From assembly GCA_037179385.1 (NCBI GenBank), contig CM074187.1, positions 2,728,001 to 2,792,000 on the forward strand: a stretch of 64,000 nt of DNA, read 5' to 3'. Positions 25,801 through 37,800 of the stretch are shown in pieces. The notes under the pieces were generated by a model. It saw nothing but the letters and a program-made list of their open reading frames with translations, had not been told where the DNA came from and ran no database searches. Origin of the DNA: Holothuria scabra. Lineage: Eukaryota > Echinodermata > Holothuroidea > Aspidochirotida > Holothuriidae. Position numbers and translations under genes: made by a program. Each line of letters opens with the position of its first letter. Positions within the stretch are counted from its first letter, which is position 1.

Positions 25801-28800
25801 TATGCATTGGGGAGGTATGAAAAGCTCCCAGGCAGATCCTAAGACCTGATTATGAACAGGGAGAAGTTTTCTGAGATACGAAACATGTGTGGAGCTGTAG
25901 ACAACCAAGATGAAGCAAAGTAGGACAGTCTGCGCCCCAGTCCATCTTTGAGACTACCTCCAGCTGGTTAAGTGCTCCCTGGCACTTCCACCTAAGATGG
26001 TCGATGTGGGCTTTAAAGTTCAGCTTATTGTCAAGTATAATGCCGAGGAACTTTGTCCAAACCATTCAAGTTCAGGTCTGGATCACAATGCTCACCTCTC
26101 TGGTTGCAAAAGTGCATGCAAACAGTCTTAGTTTGTGAAAAACGGAATCCATTCTTGTCCGCCCACTGTTAGATCTTATTAAGGCAGTTTTGCAGTTTTC
26201 TTTCTACAGACCTCATATTTCTTGAGGAGGTTTTACATTAATAGAGAACTTGTCCACAAAAAGAGACTTCTCGATCCCTGCTGTTACCAAGTTAGCAATG
26301 CTGTTAATTTTCATCATAAAAAGGGTTACTGACAGGGTGCTGCCCTGAGGAACACCATTTCCTGATTATGCACCTCTGACAATTTTCTTTGAGAAAATTC
26401 TGAATGAAAAGAGGCATTCTGCCCCTCAGACCAGCAGTGTGTCTTTCTTTCAAAATGCCATACTTCCAGGTTGTGTCGTATGCCTTCTCCAAGTCAAAAA
26501 AAGGGACACCATGTGATGCCCACGTACTGGACCATCAGGAATTGTGGTCTCTAGACGGACTAGTTGGTCAGTGCATGGTGCTGTGGTCACGTAGAAAACC
26601 ACTTTGAAAGTCAGTGATCAGTTAATTGGTCGCAAGAAACCAAACCAGACGCGCATTGATCATTCGCTCAAATGTCTTGCACAGGCAGCCACTAACCATT
26701 GAAGTGGCATTCATTAAAGACTGTACTAGATATGGGCATTGGGCGAGATATAGGCCTATTATGGTACATCAAAATAGTGTTAGTTGCTTGCAAGATTTTC
26801 AGGTGTGTTGTCTCATTAATACAAGAAGTGTGGCATAAAGGCAGTCATTTGTCACCCAAAACAACAATTTTATGACTACCAGTAGGGTTGTTTGATGTAA
26901 ATCACATTGATTAAAATCATGATTTGAATCAAATAAATCTGATTAAATCAATTAAATATTTGAATTAAATCACTGATTTAAATCATTATTTTAAAAAGAA
27001 AAACAAAATAGCCAACAACCCTGACTACCAGTAGTCAAAAGAAATTCTCAGTTGATACTCTCTTTGATTGACATCAGATTAAAAAAGTGCAGAGTAGCTC
27101 GTAGTACACAGCATGTACTGAAAGGGTGATGTTAGGGCCTTGCATACTTACCATGGTATGCCATGAAGCAATAAACTGGAATTGTGTCTGGATGAGGATG
27201 AGTTTTAGACTGTTGTGGCCTTGTGGGAGGAGCTAGAAGTAAGTAGGTTGGGGGAACTGAAACTCAAAATTCCTTTAAACTGTCATTGTACACTAGAGGT
27301 CACTCACCATTAGTTCAGCATATTTTCAAGTGAAGTAGCAGATTCCTGATATTGCATACTTGTACATGGTTCGTATTAGTTTGACCTCTGGTGACCCCAT
27401 ATGACCTTTATTACCTTTTTATCATTAGTGTTCTCATTCAGTGCCACATAGATATTGATACTGTAGTAAGTAAATGATCCCTCTTTATTACTTTATCAAC
27501 CCTCCTGAGGTAAGTGGTTTGCAAAATTTGAATTCTGTGGATTTGATATGACCTTTAACCTATACTAAAGTGGTAGGGTCTTGGTGGCCTATAGGGGGCA
27601 ACTTTTTACACATGTAGATTTTTAATGCTCCAGTTCGCAATAATGCAGATATGATTCATCCATGCACACTACAGTACTGTGGTCATGGTGTATGCAAAGA
27701 TACTAACATGAGCTGTTTTCTACCGGTAACACACAACGTATGTGCCACAACAAAAGGTGGTTGTTTTTTTTATCCAGTGTGATGTTATCACAGTATTCAG
27801 AACCCTTCTCCAAAATGATAGATTGTAAAAGTTGTATAACGTACAAAGTAAATACTATATGTACAGTATAACGAATACCTTTCTGGATTCAAAGTTCAGA
27901 AAACATTTCTCATACTTTGATCCTGGGCATAACATATCTGATTTAAATTATTTGTGTGTTTTTTCCTTCCCAGAAATCATTGGTGCTGTGATAAGTGTTC
28001 TAATCATCTGGGCGATTACTCTTATTCTGATCTACATGGCCATCATGAGGTGTATAAGAAGAGATTATGATATTGATGCAAATATCATGCTCATCACAGC
28101 TGGCTGTGGTGTTTTCATTAACATTGTGTAAGTCTCAGTATCTTCTCAAAATACCTTGCAAAAAATCTACATGCCTGTCACTTAGGAATTTCATGTTTTT
28201 ATTTGTATCAAGTAGCAAATATGGCCTTTGAACCTTTCCCTAGATGATTACAATGCCGTATGACAGGACTGCAATTTATCCTGTGATAAATGTTTGGCTC
28301 TCAACCAACAGATGAAGAACTGCTGGATCATTTGAGGGCTTTTTTTGGTATGTGTGTGTGTGTGAAAAGGGGGAGGGGGAGGGGGGAGAGGGGAGAGAGG
28401 GGAGAGGGGTTTTGACATTTAGGGATGAAGGACATTTATTCTTTGCTCTCTTGAGGTTAGGTCTTTGAGCACTTTGAATACCTACAGTAGATGTTAATTT
28501 TGGGATGAATCCTCTGCTCTCAACTTATGTATCTTGATCTGAAAATTTGGGACAGAGGTGTAAGAACATGAAGGGATTCCCTGTTGCATGGTACAATTGA
28601 ATCATTTTGAACATCATGAAAAAAGGGAAGTGATTAAAAGAGGCTTTTTAATTAAAACAAAATTTCTGTGCTTTAAACATCAGCACAAATTTTGGTCATG
28701 ATCAAATGCTTTGGGAATGATGTTTTCCAGAGGGGTAGGGGCTGGGTGGCTGTATGCATCCCAAGAATATGGGTGGTTGTTTATCATGTGCTGTTAGCAC

Positions 28801-31800
28801 TGAAACCAACTCCTGGTTATAAATAGAAGTATCGAAAGAATTGGGTTTGCTGAAGACTTAATCCACTAATGTCACATGGTATTCCAAAAATTTGTGTTGG
28901 TATATCATCTAGTGTTGGCATCAGTGTTTGCACCGAGTAGGAAATTCGTACCTGGGTACCTGAACCGTATTACCCGTTGTGTACCCGGGTACCTGATCGT
29001 AAACCTTGCAATATCTTTCGTCCTCCGAGCGGGCTAGGCTAGGCTTTGCACAGTATAGTACGTAGGCCTATGCTGTTTCGTTATAAAATGGTAAAGGAGA
29101 GGATGTTAGAAACACATATCGCGGGAATTGTTTCTGGAAAAGTGCAATTTAACAAAAGCATGTTACGGAAACAAACAAGTTAAGCAACTTCATTTCAAAT
29201 AATTGTGAATCAGATGTGGGTTAATACATTTGTTACTTTCAATAACCATGTTATTTTGCGAAGATCAAAAAGAAATCATAAAAAACTCTACCCGGGTTGT
29301 AATTTTCTACCCGGGTAGCAAGAACGTCGGTCGGGTACCCGGGTACAGTACCTGGTGCAAACACTAGTTGGCATACTCATTTCATTGTACTTGTAAACAG
29401 GGCCCAAGCTATTTTTGTCAGCACTGGTTACCAGCAAAGGGAACACTCATATTCCAGTGAGCACTCACAGAGATTTTGGTGTTACCAGATTGTCATAAAA
29501 CTATTATGATAAACACATGGTACAAGCATTCAAACTGTTCAAATGGGAAGTAAATTAAAGATGAATTCACCCAAAATACACAATTTTGGAAGATTTTCAA
29601 AGTGTAGAAGCTACTAAATCATGTCTTCATCTTTCATAGCATATCCCTTGCTATGTCCCTTCTTAATTCTATTTCCAACTTGAGTTAGTCAGTTAGTTAG
29701 TTAGAGCTTTACGGCCCAGTTTCCAACCTGTTGGTTCAAGTCGAGCCAGCCATGGCTCGACTTGACAGTTGTGGCTCACTGACTTGTTTTCCCTACTCCA
29801 TTGCTTATGGGGAGCATCACGCACAACAGCAATAGGTTCCATTTTTAGAGTCTTTGGTATGAATCGACCTGGGAAGCCAACTGAGGCCTTCTGCCTGAGA
29901 GGCAGATGCTCTACCGTTACACCAAACACTCAGTCATTTCCAACTTGAGAAACCTTCATAATTCTTTACATGAAATACTGTCTCCCCAAGTTGGATTGGT
30001 ATGGTGGACTCCAATTTCATGAATGGCTCCTGAAAATCATGTGACAATTTGTTTTTCTTTCTCAGTTGTGAAATTTACAAGGAGTTTCATCTTAAATACC
30101 CTGAGTATGCAGTATCTATGTCCTGTAATAACCTGAAAGATACATAATAGAGGAAATTTGTGAGATTTACAGCCATGGCTGTTGTTTTGATATAAGTCTT
30201 ATATGACTGGCCTAGTTGGTATCACCCATTATTATCAAATAAATGTTATATCAAGTAAATTAGTATTTGAGGAATAATGCAAGGAGTTCCAGTCTTCCTT
30301 ATCCAATTTCTTAAGGTTGTCTGCCATGTTGTGATTGCATAGCATGTTATATGAACAGTACAGTCTTCTACAACTTTTGGTTGAAAATAGACTAGTACAT
30401 TGATAGCAGTTGCTGAGCAGTGTTGAAGAAAACTTACCTTACAATGGATGTACCCTGGATAACTCACTGTGGCATTAAACAATTTTGGGGGGCTATTTGG
30501 TCCTTATTCCGCTCCATAATTTGTTGATATGACTTTCAGAAGTCTTTGAAAGGAGGTCAGTTTCTTTAAACAAAACAATTTTTATTTGAAGGAAGACAGA
30601 AAAAGGTTGAGTTGGTTGTAGACTATACAAATAACTTCCCAGGTTGGAAACAGAGGGAATAAACAAGTACCTGGATGGTGTCGTAAATTGCATTAGTCAT
30701 AGAACAGTAAGTAACCCTTCAGATGTAGAAGCAAACAAATGATGGGCCATGGGGTTGCTATCTGAAAATGTTACATTCCTCATAATTCATTCAGGTCCTT
30801 GAAAAAATACCATCAAATGTCACAAATTTTATGAAAATATATTGCTGTGTCACCAGGCCAGTCCACTGTTAGAGTGGATAGTAATGTAAATTAAAAAATG
30901 CATGTGTCAGAAAAGAGCGTATCTGAGCTGAGCAGGGAGATGAAGTCCAAGGGCTCATTGTATCAGGTGCCATACCTGACATAGAAGTACAGTTCAAGGA
31001 CTGATTGTACTAGGTACAGGTATGCCGGGTGGGCTTTAGTATCTCCACATTCCTCCTAGCCTCAAATAATTGTTCAATAAATTTTTTCAGGTTAGTAGTG
31101 GTGAAGGCATACATATGCTCATAAATATAGGCTATTTTTCCAGTTTTAGCTACACCACCCAAACTATGTTCCTAAAATGGTGTGTGCTTGGTGGTGGGTC
31201 CTTCAATATTTTTTATTTGAGTACAGCACAATCTATGTAGATTTATATTCAGGAATGGAGTTAGAAAAGGTGGTATCCCAATATTTTAACCTCTTTTGTG
31301 ATCATTGGATGAGTAATACTTATTACAAGGTATTTAAATGACAGGGTGACATCAAACAGTTTGTGGATATTATTAAGAGGTTGTGGAAATTAGGTTAACA
31401 ATTAAGAGGCATCATGACTTTTGGCAAAGGAAAGGAGAAGGGTAACCTAGACAGGTATAGGTCTGAATTGATCTTTGTTCTAATTCATAGGAATAATTCC
31501 TAAACCATATTTTATTGGTTCACTTGAGACGAAGCTTTTTGTCCAAGGGGTTTTACATGGCAGCATTAAAGTATGCAAAGGAAAGAAAGAGAAGACTTCT
31601 ACAAACTGGGGCCTTTTAAACTTTATTATTTGCTCACTGTATTTTCTGTTACATACCCATTAGGGGTCAAAGGCATTTTTGTTGATCACATGAAATTTTC
31701 TGTTTGGAACTTGTTCAAGGAAATAAATTGAAAGAAAAAATGCCTTTTGCTACCAGAGTGAACTCTGCAGCACAATCTTATTCATCATCTTATGAACTGA

Positions 31801-34800
31801 CTGAGGGGAAAAGATCTGGCCACGTGGCTCACTTTGTCTGCCTGTGTCAGAGATACATTTTTTGTTGTTGTTGTTGTTGTTTTTTTTTCTGAAGGAAAAA
31901 CCTTGATTTTATCAGGGAACGTGTACATTTTTAAACAATATTTACAGATGATTGTAGATTGAAATTAATTACTGTATTTAATGCTTGCCAGTTCTACTCA
32001 TTTTGAAATGAAATATTTGATACTTGTTAGTTTGGTTTTGCAAAGTAGGCTTGTTGGTCTTATTACCATTTAATGTGAGTTGTTGTGTGCCTCCATTTGA
32101 CTACAGGTTGATTTAATGGTGCATGTTTTCAGTTTATTGAACATTTTTACTAGATTAGTACTAAACGATTTTGTCACAGGGTTTCCCTCTCTGTAGCCTG
32201 TGCAACGCATTACAACTTGCTTAAATTAGTTGTAAAGCTTTGGTCTGGTCCAAACTTCGAAACCAGTCAAGCAGAAGATAATCCATACCTCACCTGTGCT
32301 TGGTTAACCTTGATAAAAGCCTCTAAAGAAAGCTTACCTGTTAAGTCCTTGGTTGATTCACTATAGCAGGATAAAATAGGTTCAGGGAGCTGACTCAGTA
32401 TTTGGAATGAGAAAGTTCAAAGTTCATACACTAAATCGCTAAAACAATACACTGTAGTTGGTATAAACTTCACTATGATTGCTCTTGAAAGCTTTGCACT
32501 AATTTCGCTAAATGTCTGACACTGCTGTACACTATAGCACTAAAAACCCCACCTAGTATCCTGAAGGGAGAGGAAGAGAAAAACAAAAGTCAACACTAAC
32601 AAATCTCCCCCTTTTTCTTTTTCTGGAAACAACTTAATTTCTGGTAGGAAACTGATGGGAAACACCATAATTCTGTAAGTTCCCCACTTGTAGGATGTCC
32701 ATTAGTTCCTTACAAGATGCCCCACGTTTTGTCAGGCAATTTGAAATTTGGGCACCACTCTCAATCCACTTGACACTAGAAAGTTCTCCTTTATGGAGCA
32801 TCTCCTTGATGCTTCCTATCTCCACTCTAAGACGCTTCTCACTAACTGCTTTGGTAGAGTGAATGTTCTCAAATAGGGATTTGTTATCAGTACACACTCT
32901 GATAGGCACTCTATTTTCCTTAGGCTTGTTGAAAACCATTTCTGACAGCAAATATCCAAGGCAATAAGCTGAGTAAAGGCTATCAGCCATAGAGAGAGCT
33001 TCTGCTGCTAAAGTACTCCGTACCACTCTTCGAATTTTTCCAGATCGCCAAGTAAGGGGACAAGACTTGTTGTCCTCACCAGTCAAAAACACAATGTGAC
33101 CACCAGCACTGGAAACTCCATCAGTTAAATTTGCATAGGAGGCATCACAAAATACTGTCAAACTCAACTGCTCTATCTCCCCCAGGTTAGGAAAGAGGAT
33201 GTTACTCCTTTTTGATTTTAACTTCTTGATCACCTTATTGGCTTGGATCAAATCTTTTACTCTAGGTTCTCTGGTTGCAGTACTAAGCTCCAAGGCATCA
33301 TAACTGGCATCAGGTCTTGTTTGGTTAGATGCCCACTGCACTTGACCAATGGCTCCTCTCAACTCTGTTACTTCACTTTGTTTGAGTAAAAACTCCTTTT
33401 GAGCCACTCTTTTTGCTGGAACAGGGATCTCTGAAAGGGAATCTACGTAATTATCCTGTGTGAGCATGATGCCATCTTTTCCTTGAGCAATTTCAAGTCC
33501 AATATATCTGAAAGCACCTTCTGCCTCCTTCCCAATTTTGAAAGCTGATCTTACCCTGTCTACCACCATTCTTTGGAAGTTGTCTGTACCAGCCCACAGG
33601 AAATCATCAACATGCAAAATGAAAATGCCTTTCAGTTTCCCTTCATTGTGCCAGAAAAATAATGCCAGGTCTACTTCTGAGCATGAGCATCCATGTTTAA
33701 GGAGTTCATCCCTGACACTGAAATACCAATTTCTTGAGGCATCATTCAAACCATACACACACTTTTTTAATTTCCACACTTTGCCAGTAACATCAGCCTC
33801 TTTAGGTGGCCTCAGAAACATCTCACGGTTGATCTCATTTCCTTGCAAAAATGCAGCTTTAATATCTATGGAGTGACATTTCCAGGAGAGAGTAGATGCC
33901 AGAGCCAGAAAAACCTTCATTGTCTCTTTAGAAACTGTAGGAGAGTCAGCCTGAACACAGTTCTGTTCTTCAAACCCACGAGCCACAAGTCTGGCTTTGA
34001 CAGTTCTCTTACCATCAGCTGACTTCTCTGTTATCACCCATCTGGTAGATATAGCTTGCTGGCCACAATCTACCATCTCTTCATATACTTGAAACTTCTT
34101 CCAATTGGCAAGTTCTTCATCTTTGGCAAGTCTAACTTCTGGCTCATCATGTCTGTGTAAGGGAATAAAGACAGCATTGGCCTCTTCACTGGTACCAGAT
34201 TCATCCCTTTCATATGAATTGTTTTCCACAATCTTCCAATCTTGAACATCATTTCCAAAATCCAGCTCTTTAAGTGATGAGTCACTTTTCTCCTTTACAT
34301 AAAACCAATTACGGTATTTTCCAGTGGCCTTTCCAGACCTTTGTACAACTTCGCATTCAATCCATGAGCTTCCACCAGTTGGTAAGTATGTGATGTTCTG
34401 TTTCACTTTGGGCAATGCCTGGGCAGATCGTATTTCTGTTCTTTGGTCAGACTGGTTATGATCTTGGCTGGATTCTCCTTCTTCTATGTCATCAGTCACT
34501 GCCTGAGGATTATCACTATAATCATCTTCCTCTTCCTGTGGTTCAGGTAAGCCATCTGCCTTGCCACTTGTTTGGGAACTACCATGACCCCTCTTCCCAA
34601 GTATTTGAAGTTTGGGGTCCCTCACAGGTGGTTTATCAAACTCTGTATCAATTCTTAGCAGTCGACAGGGATGCACTCTCACATACACACTACCATGACG
34701 GACGAAAACCACTTTACCATCTTGCCCAAGAACTTTGCCCGGACCTCTCCATTTGTTACTCTCATCACGCTTGTAATACACCTTGTCACTAGGCTGAAAA

Positions 34801-37800
34801 AAATCATCAGAACTTCTAATCTTGTGTCGGAGGGCTCTCCTTATCTTCTCTGATGCTTCAGCTTGAACAAACGCTTTACGACTAGCATGTAAGGCGTTCA
34901 AATGTTTAGCAAATATTTCACTTACTGTGGTTCCATGAAGGGCTGGAGCTTGGTCAGAGAGCACTGATGGCAGGTTTGGATTCCTACCGAACACAAGCTG
35001 GTAAGGGCTATATCCATATACCATCTGCAATGAATTTTTGGCATTCACTGCCCACACTAGAGCTAGCTCGATATCCATGTTGGGGTAATCCTCCAAAATC
35101 TTCTGAACACAATTATCAACAACTGCATGGTTTCTCTCACACAGACCATTTTGCCAGGGACTCCTGCCCGCTGTGTTCCATACCTCAATGTTAAGATTTT
35201 CAGCCATATCTCTGAAATCCTCATTGGAAAATTCTCCACCATTATCAGAAAGAAATTATTTTGGTGCTCCCAAACCACTGCCAATCCACAACTTCATCAC
35301 TGTATCAATGATCACCTTGGGGGTTTTTCTGTAGATAACACCAGCCATGCTAAAACGTGTAGCAACATCAATAATGTGTAAAAAATATACGCCACTTTTC
35401 CATTCTTTGAGATCCAAGGACACAACTTCATTGAATTCTCTAGCCAGAGGCAATCCAACTACAGGCCTTGGAGGTGTTTTCTTGTATCTCTTACAAACAT
35501 CACACTTTGATACAATTTCTTCAACTAAATCCATTGTTTCCTGATCAGAAATATTGGCATCTTTCAGCAGGTATTTCAGCTTCTGTGCAGTTGGATGGGC
35601 AAATTGCTTGTGCAGCTTCTCAATTCTCTTTCGTTTTTCTTTAGAACTCTCTTCTTCTGACACCAAGGCCTCTACTGTGTCACTGACAGGAATTGTTGTT
35701 TCAACAATAGGGATGCAGTAGTGACCAGAAGAGGTACACTGAAGGTCAACTGTCTTCCCGAAAATGGTTGCGCAGTCATTTTCTAAGTCAAGTTTCACTT
35801 TTGCCTTCTTCATTGCCGGCTTTCCCAAAAGCAGAGGAATATCACTTTCCACCACATCAGTAGTCACTTGGCATTTCACACCAGCAATATCACATGGGAT
35901 GGTAACTTTCTCCTTAGACTTCAAGCGCTTTCCACCCCCAAACTTGAAAACTGTGTCACTTTTGCTCCTCATTACATGAGCCTTCTTTTCTTCTTCAAGC
36001 ATATCAATATAATGAGCCATCCAGGCTTCTCCAGCAACCGTTGAGCTACACGCACTATCCAAGACAGCAGAACCCAAAGCCTCTGTCAATAAAACTTCTG
36101 TCTCTGACTGTTTGTTCCCAGTGAACAACACAGCTTCCTCTTCTTTACTACGTGTTTGCAATACACTCCTTTGCAGGTTCTCATATGAATCTGGGCAGTC
36201 TTTCAGAAGATGTCGGATTGATTCACAACTGCTACATTTCAAAGGGTAACCATCAGGTCCAAGCGGATTCAGTCGCTTGGTTATACTCTGAGAATTTTGC
36301 CTTCCTCCTCTGTTGCCACGACCTCTGTTAAAATTCTTAGCACGATCATACTGAGCATTACTGTACCTTCCACGACCATTACCTCTGAAACCTCCTCTTC
36401 CAGTGACAAATGCAGTTTCGTCAGAACCAATAAATGTTGGTTCAGCCTTGATGGCCAGTCCATCTTTGGTTTCCATTGATGACATCGACTGTTCTCCGAA
36501 GAACTTCTTAAGAGAAATCTGCATTTGAGAAAACATGCCGTCTGGTTCCTTGTAATTCACAGCTGTAAGTACTAGTTGCCTTTCTTTATGCTCTAATTGA
36601 GCACTCTCCAAAAGTTTGAAGGCCAGGACTGGTTGAGGGAGCTCCATCTTATACTTTTTGGTTTTGTTATACAGCTTCTCGAATTCCACAACATATTCCT
36701 CCATGGTCGTCTCTGTTTTCCTTCTGTAACGATCAAATTTAGTGTAAGCCTCATAGGCAGCAGATAATTCGTCCTTCTTGAAAACATTGTCCATAAACTT
36801 TATGAGGGTTTCAACACCTGTATCTTTCTTAAGTTCCTCTATATCCACTTCACTGAATACCTTATCCCTTATAGATTTGGCTCCCACCTCAGGAAGGGTT
36901 AAGGCTATGGCAAAGCCATGTTTCTCTTTCTTTAAGTCTGTCACTACCTGCCAGGCCTTAACCTCTTCGATCCATCTGGCGTACGGCTTCGCTTCACTAA
37001 ATACTGGTGGGGTTTTGTAACTTGCCATGACTCTGTATAGGGAGGATGGGATTTAGCAACCTAGCTCTGCTACCATGATAAAAGCCTCTAAAGAAAGCTT
37101 ACCTGTTAAGTCCTTGGTTGATTCACTATAGCAGGATAAAATAGGTTCAGGGAGCTGACTCAGTATTTGGAATGAGAAAGTTCAAAGTTCATACACTAAA
37201 TCGCTAAAACAATACACTGTAGTTGGTATAAACTTCACTATGATTGCTCTTGAAAGCTTTGCACTAATTTCGCTAAATGTCTGACACTGCTGTATACTAT
37301 AGCACTAAAAACCCCACCTAGTATCCTGAAGGGAGAGGAAGAGAAAAACAAAAGTCAACACTAACAAACCTTAACCCTTTACCGTTGTTTGGGTCCTTTT
37401 GGACCCATACAGAGAGGGCATCTGTCACTCATCTTTACTGTTTCACATGGAGCTCGAAACTGGGAGTATCTGCCGGAAAATTCGGCCACAACAACGAGAG
37501 AGACAATAGTTTAAGGTCACAGGGTCAATAGCCTGCGAAAACTGATGCGGGGCGTGCTACTTTCCCGCCCACTCCGGAGGCGCGCAAATATGCCCCGATT
37601 GGAGCACAACGGTAAAGGGTTAAGTTAGCCACACACAAACAGGTTGTGCAAACCAACTCATATCTCTATGGGTTGATGGAGTTGAGTTGCAAATGCATGT
37701 AATGTGTGGCTAGTTTCAGGAAACACTGGTAGTAGATTTTCACAATCCAGTCAGCTACTTTGTTGACAGATGTTGAAAACCCACATGACAGGTTACTATT

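Larger units (their letters stand above)
21605..27973 (+). other. Intron 2 of the zinc transporter
   Basis: 6.4 kb from GTTAGT to TTCCCAG. It holds one dispersed-repeat copy (23752-23821), G-rich tracts, a LINE fragment (25663-26700), a hAT-type MITE (26883-27023) and a partial TTAA MITE (about 27163-27280). A perfect 20-bp palindrome, TCACCCAAGATCTTGGGTGA, lies near 22383-22402. I see nothing else assignable in 21605-23750 or 23830-24350. Confidence 0.85.
32311..37366 (-). mobile_element. Ty1/copia LTR retrotransposon, 5056 bp, nearly intact
   Basis: Complete element on the minus strand: two 291-bp LTRs starting TG and ending CA, a 5-bp AACCT target duplication, a primer binding site complementary to initiator tRNA-Met, a polypurine tract, and one gag-pol frame in the order gag, protease, integrase, reverse transcriptase, RNase H. 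Integrase before reverse transcriptase defines Ty1/copia (Pseudoviridae). The LTRs differ at one base only (C at 32530 against T at 37295), so insertion was recent. The only obvious lesion is an in-frame TAA at 35256-35258 within integrase. It is antisense to the host gene, within intron 3. Confidence 0.97.
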
